Source: CAZPBC01 sp964584775
GTDB lineage: Bacteria > Chlamydiota > Chlamydiia > Chlamydiales > SLFE01
Length of the DNA stretch: 25,771 nucleotides
Direction of reading: 5' to 3'
NCBI GenBank assembly: GCA_964584775.1
Contig: CAZPBC010000024.1
Coordinates: forward strand, 1 to 25,771
Translations under genes and position numbers: made by a program
Shown here: piece by piece, positions 22,612 to 25,771 of the stretch
Layout of the letters: every line of letters begins with the position of its first letter
Numbering within the stretch: the stretch's first letter is position 1
Notes under the pieces: model-generated
Database searches by the model: none
What the model was told of the DNA's origin: nothing
What the model saw: only the letters and a program-made list of their open reading frames with translations

Positions 22612-22621
22612 NNNNNNNNNN
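22612..22621. other. Assembly gap (10 Ns)
   Basis: Ten unknown bases lie 7 bases after the stop of the dehydrogenase gene. The true length may differ. TAAGACCTTA just before and AATAAGACTTG just after the gap could be flanks of a hairpin terminator that broke the assembly. Confidence 0.95.
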
Positions 22622-22656
22622 AATAAGACTTGTTGTGATAGCCTAAAGCTCACTCT

Positions 22657-23676
22657 ATGGGTAATAAAAAAATCACCATCTGTGGAACTCACGTTCACCC
22701 TGGAGAAGTCGCGAACCTCGCCCTTCCCTTGCCTGAGCAATACTCCTGCTCCCCCCTATACATGCCCATTAAGGTCATTCACGGACAAAAACCAGGCCCC
22801 TGTCTTGTCCTCTTTTCTGGACTCAAAGGAAGCGAATTAAATGGGTTGGAAATAGCGAACAGAATCATCCAAACGATGACACCCTCAAATATCTCCGGCA
22901 CGATTATTGCCATTCCTGTCATGAACGTGTATGGACTGATCCACTTTCCCTCTACTCTTCCTACTGGCAACAACTTAGCAAGTTGTTTTCCTGGAAATGA
23001 AGTAGGAACCTATGGGGAAAGGATAGCACACCTGATTACAGAAGAGATTCTCAAGAAAGCCGACTACTGCATTGAGCTCCAAACGGGTGGATTGAATCAC
23101 AATATCTTACCTCAGGTGTACTGCAATTTTGATAACAAAAAAGCCAAAGAGCTGGCTAAAGTTTTTAGGTCTCCTGTCGTCACGAACGTCACACTAGAAG
23201 GAAATCAACTTCGACAAACAACTGAGGAACTACATGTTCCTCTACTTGTCTATCAAGCTGGGGAAGCCATGCGCTTTGACGAAAATGCCATCACACTTGG
23301 TATGAATGGGATTAAAAATGTCATGCGCGCCATCGATCTTCTAGAGAAAGAGCCGATACAAGAAGTGACCCCCATCTTTTCCAGAGATGAAGATTGGATC
23401 GTTGCCCACAAAGGAGGCATTTTACACCCGATAGCCACCCTCGGCCAAACCATTGAGAAAGGCGAAGTCATCGGCGACATTAGCGATCCTTTTGGTGCAG
23501 ACATTATTGAGCCCGTACGGTCCCCCTTAAAAGGGATTATCGTCGGAGTCAACACCTCTCCTTTGATCCATGAAGGGCTCCCCATCTTTAAAGTCGCATC
23601 TTTCTTAGATTATGACCGAGCTGAAACTATCATCGAAGAGTGGGACAAGAAGCAACCTGGAAGCTACATAGGATAA
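22657..23676 (+). CDS. Succinylglutamate desuccinylase/aspartoacylase-family protein, likely inactive
   Basis: A 339-residue protein with the AstE/AspA zinc-carboxypeptidase-like fold and a C-terminal barrel-sandwich domain (IVAHKGGILHPIATLG, EPVRSPLKGIIVGVNT). Active members have GxHGDE-NG, DLHTG and a catalytic Glu in YEAGE. Here the equivalent segments read SGLKGSELNG (Lys57 for the zinc His, Ser for Asp, Glu60 kept), ELQTGG (Gln142 for the second zinc His) and VYQAGEAMRFDE (Gln200 for the catalytic Glu). FPG of the substrate arginine motif is kept, but the arginines are gone (GNNLASCFPG). It therefore looks like a pseudoenzyme or an enzyme with new chemistry. No Shine-Dalgarno site precedes the ATG. 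The MFS gene follows 4 bases later, so a shared substrate or ligand is plausible. Confidence 0.8.
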   Translation: MGNKKITICGTHVHPGEVANLALPLPEQYSCSPLYMPIKVIHGQKPGPCLVLFSGLKGSELNGLEIANRIIQTMTPSNISGTIIAIPVMNVYGLIHFPSTLPTGNNLASCFPGNEVGTYGERIAHLITEEILKKADYCIELQTGGLNHNILPQVYCNFDNKKAKELAKVFRSPVVTNVTLEGNQLRQTTEELHVPLLVYQAGEAMRFDENAITLGMNGIKNVMRAIDLLEKEPIQEVTPIFSRDEDWIVAHKGGILHPIATLGQTIEKGEVIGDISDPFGADIIEPVRSPLKGIIVGVNTSPLIHEGLPIFKVASFLDYDRAETIIEEWDKKQPGSYIG

Positions 23677-23680
23677 ACTC

Positions 23681-24958
23681 TTGGAGGATCACCCATTTCG
23701 AGCTAAAGGATTTCTTGTCTGGGGAGTCTGCGCTCTATTTTTTCTCTATGAATTTTTCCTACGCACAGTGATCGGAACCTACCAGCCGCCCCTGATGCAA
23801 GACCTCAACCTCTCTTCCTTCCAATTCTCTCTTCTCAGCACCACCATCTTCTTTACCATCTATGGTGCAATGCAAATCCCGGTGGGCTTGATTATCGACC
23901 ACCTCGGTTTAAAAAAATCGCTCATTATTGGCGCAATGTGTTGCGCCCTCTCAGCGATCGGCTTTGCCTACTCTTACAGCTACCCTGTTGCTATTTTTTT
24001 CCGTTTAGCCATGGGGTTCGGCGCGTCCTTCGGATTTATCGGCCTCCTTGTATCTGTTCATGAATGGATGCCTCACCGCCACAGCGCACTTTTCATTGGA
24101 CTCTCCCAGTTTATTGGCACCCTGGGACCAATGCTCGCTGCAGGCCCCCTTGAAACCCTCTCCCACTCAGCAAATGTCAGCTGGAGAACCATTTTTCTTT
24201 GTCTCGGCATTTTTGGAGTGGGTCTCACTCTTCTTATCGCTCTCACCGTCGAAAATAATCGGCGCAAAGCTGGGAAGTATACGATCTTGCAAAAGCCAGA
24301 AAAGGTGTCGAAATCCCTTCAAAGACTTTTCAGTCGAACTCAACCATGGGTTATCGCAATCCTGTCCGCTTGTTTGTATTTCTCGATAGAGTATTTATCA
24401 GAAAATGAAGGAAGGGCTTTTTTATCATTAAAACAAATTTCTCTGCAGACAGCCTCTTACATGATTACGATTGCCTGGCTGGGGTATGCTATCGGTTGTC
24501 CCCTGTTAGGATATCTATCAGATCGATTTGAGCGAAGAAAACCCCTTTTAGTCCTGTCTGCCGTCCTTGCTGTTGCAGCGATACTGATGATCATCTACCT
24601 GACTGATAAAGTGCAACTTCAGCTCGCTTTTTTCCTCCTCGGCGTCAGCGCCTCAGGCCAAAGCATCGGATTTGCAGCAATGGCAGAGCAGTTCAAAGCT
24701 CAAGATGTTGCTGTCGGCTTTGGATTGAACAATGGCGTGATTACCACCCTCTCTGCCGTGAACGCTCCCCTCATTGGCCTTCTGTTAGACCTTAGCCGAG
24801 GAGAACAGCCCATCGCACTCTATGATTACTTTTTTGTCTTTAATATTCTGATTTTTATGGCTGTGGCTGCTCTCATTCTCGCGCTTTTCTTTATCAAAGA
24901 GACCTTCTGCAAGTCCTCCACAGGCCTAACGATTCTCAATGTGAAGAAAAATTCCTAG
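23681..24958 (+). CDS. MFS transporter
   Basis: A 425-residue major facilitator with 12 membrane helices and a loop of about 35 residues in the middle (NRRKAGKYTILQKPEKVSKS). Loop motifs read GLIIDHLGLKKSLIIG between helices 2 and 3 and GYLSDRFERRKPLLVL between 8 and 9. FFLRTVIGTYQPPLMQDLNL at helix 1 is typical of a carrier group shared by chlamydia-like bacteria, Legionella and Coxiella; substrates of that group are mostly unknown. The start is a TTG at 23681: there is no ATG near, and AGGA (23670-23673), overlapping the stop of the previous gene, is 7 bases upstream. This tight junction makes the two genes an operon. Confidence 0.83.
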   Translation: MEDHPFRAKGFLVWGVCALFFLYEFFLRTVIGTYQPPLMQDLNLSSFQFSLLSTTIFFTIYGAMQIPVGLIIDHLGLKKSLIIGAMCCALSAIGFAYSYSYPVAIFFRLAMGFGASFGFIGLLVSVHEWMPHRHSALFIGLSQFIGTLGPMLAAGPLETLSHSANVSWRTIFLCLGIFGVGLTLLIALTVENNRRKAGKYTILQKPEKVSKSLQRLFSRTQPWVIAILSACLYFSIEYLSENEGRAFLSLKQISLQTASYMITIAWLGYAIGCPLLGYLSDRFERRKPLLVLSAVLAVAAILMIIYLTDKVQLQLAFFLLGVSASGQSIGFAAMAEQFKAQDVAVGFGLNNGVITTLSAVNAPLIGLLLDLSRGEQPIALYDYFFVFNILIFMAVAALILALFFIKETFCKSSTGLTILNVKKNS

Positions 24959-24968
24959 CAATCAAACC

Positions 24969-25771
24969 TCATGCACTTTGTTCTGAGGCCTCTTGGAACC
25001 ATGCAGGGAAGGGGTCTTCTTTTCCCTGGTAACTTTTGGGCGCCTTAAGAAACTCTTTAACTAGACAAGCATCCAATTGTTCACGAATTTTCTGTTCATC
25101 CATGAAATCTTTGAGTCCAATAAAAACGATTTCCTGTCTGCGGTCTCCATAATCCTTATTCCATTGTTGCTTGATCATCTCATCGAATTCAGATCCATCT
25201 GGCCAGTGCTCTTTCGGGACAGCAACCCACCAGGTGCCAATGCCTTGGTGACGAACCACCGCACCGGCTTGAGAAACCTCACCGACAAAGTTAGGACGAC
25301 TTGAAAGCCAGAAGAAGCCCTTCGCTCGTACCACACCTGGCCACTCCTGATTAAAAAATGAGTGAATCTTTTCAGGATCAAAGGGTTCACGGGCACGGTA
25401 GACAAAACTGGTAATCCCATACTCCTCCGTCTCGGGAACAGGGTCCTTGAAGTTATAAAGCTCCTGTGCCCACAAGGGATGTTCTTGTGCTTCTTCAAAG
25501 TTAAATAGACCTGTATCCATGACTTCATCTAGGTCCACTTGAGACTGTGTGGTTTCAATAATCTTTGCTTTAGCATTCAAACCTCGAATGATTGCCTTAA
25601 CCGCCTCCAGCTCTTTTTTGGAGATGAGATCGAGCTTGTTTAAAATAATGAGATTGGCAAATTCAATCTGTTCAACTAATAAGTCGACCAATGTACGCTC
25701 ATCCTCTTCACCGAGACTTTCCCCCTGATCCCTTAGAAATTCTGTTGAGCTGTAATTCTTGATCAAATTTG
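24969..25771 (-). CDS. COG0523 (CobW-type) metal-chaperone GTPase, C-terminal part
   Basis: The frame runs off the right edge of the window, so the N-terminal part with the Walker A and the metal-binding CxCC motif is missing. What is seen: EDERTLVDLLVEQIEFANLI, the nucleotide-specificity motif LNKLDL, then the CobW C-terminal domain (ETEEYGITSFVYRAREPF, WPGVVRAKGFFWLSSRP, SQAG, GDRRQEIVFIG). These fit the ZigA/YciC-like zinc chaperones, which hand metal to target enzymes, often under zinc limitation. The TTG at 25764-25766 is not a credible start because the codons before it continue the family sequence. It is convergent with the MFS gene, 10 bases apart. Confidence 0.88.
   Translation of the reverse strand, partial: NLIKNYSSTEFLRDQGESLGEEDERTLVDLLVEQIEFANLIILNKLDLISKKELEAVKAIIRGLNAKAKIIETTQSQVDLDEVMDTGLFNFEEAQEHPLWAQELYNFKDPVPETEEYGITSFVYRAREPFDPEKIHSFFNQEWPGVVRAKGFFWLSSRPNFVGEVSQAGAVVRHQGIGTWWVAVPKEHWPDGSEFDEMIKQQWNKDYGDRRQEIVFIGLKDFMDEQKIREQLDACLVKEFLKAPKSYQGKEDPFPAWFQEASEQSA

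Overview
The window reads as chromosomal DNA from a bacterium with an intracellular or host-associated lifestyle. The best guess is a chlamydia-like organism (Parachlamydiales/Simkania-type). This rests on two leucine-rich-repeat proteins, an archaeal-type class I fructose-bisphosphate aldolase of the chlamydial kind, an SH3b-NlpC/P60 peptidoglycan hydrolase, several MFS carriers, many starts with poor Shine-Dalgarno sites, and a run of 10 Ns that marks a draft assembly. The lineage is inference; there is no rRNA or tRNA to settle it.

Layout. 1-101: tail of a small protein with a histone-fold-like C-terminus, then a clean terminator. 264-2015: an LRR protein behind a start-site hairpin. 2021-5054 (minus): a compact beta-oxidation operon (enoyl-CoA hydratase, 3-hydroxyacyl-CoA dehydrogenase, thiolase) with 4-bp overlaps. 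5115-5630 (minus): a small LRR-like protein. 5687-9020 (plus): prpB-prpC-prpD, the methylcitrate cycle, with 13-nt overlaps. Odd-chain or branched acyl-CoA degraded by the first operon would give propionyl-CoA, which the second operon would turn into pyruvate and succinate. No propionyl-CoA synthetase gene is present here.

9021-10367: an AAA/DUF4143 ATPase behind a 142-bp inverted array of four 18-bp palindromes, one of them sitting exactly in the promoter spacer. 10444-19183: a secreted or membrane protein of unknown function, a YcaD-like MFS carrier, a double-HIT protein, fructose-bisphosphate aldolase, an inositol-monophosphatase-like enzyme, a YgjV/GNAT-like fusion, an NlpC/P60 hydrolase with a degenerate M15-like tail, a Cdd1 helix-hairpin-helix protein and a Bcr/CflA-type MFS carrier. 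19229-20211 (minus): thiM with changed active-site residues behind a promoter and a structured leader that partly resembles a TPP riboswitch. 20331-21587 (minus): a second AAA/DUF4143 ATPase, again behind a palindrome array, this one with different sequence and a 33-bp step. 21807-25771: a short-chain dehydrogenase, an assembly gap, a succinylglutamate-desuccinylase-like protein that seems to lack its zinc ligands, an MFS carrier translationally close to it, and the C-terminal part of a COG0523 (CobW-type) GTPase running off the window.

The strongest candidates for undescribed biology are the two DUF4143 ATPases, each with its own dedicated palindrome array, and the histone-fold tail at the left edge. 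The pseudoenzyme-like AstE relative and the NlpC/P60 protein with a zinc-less M15-like tail come next.
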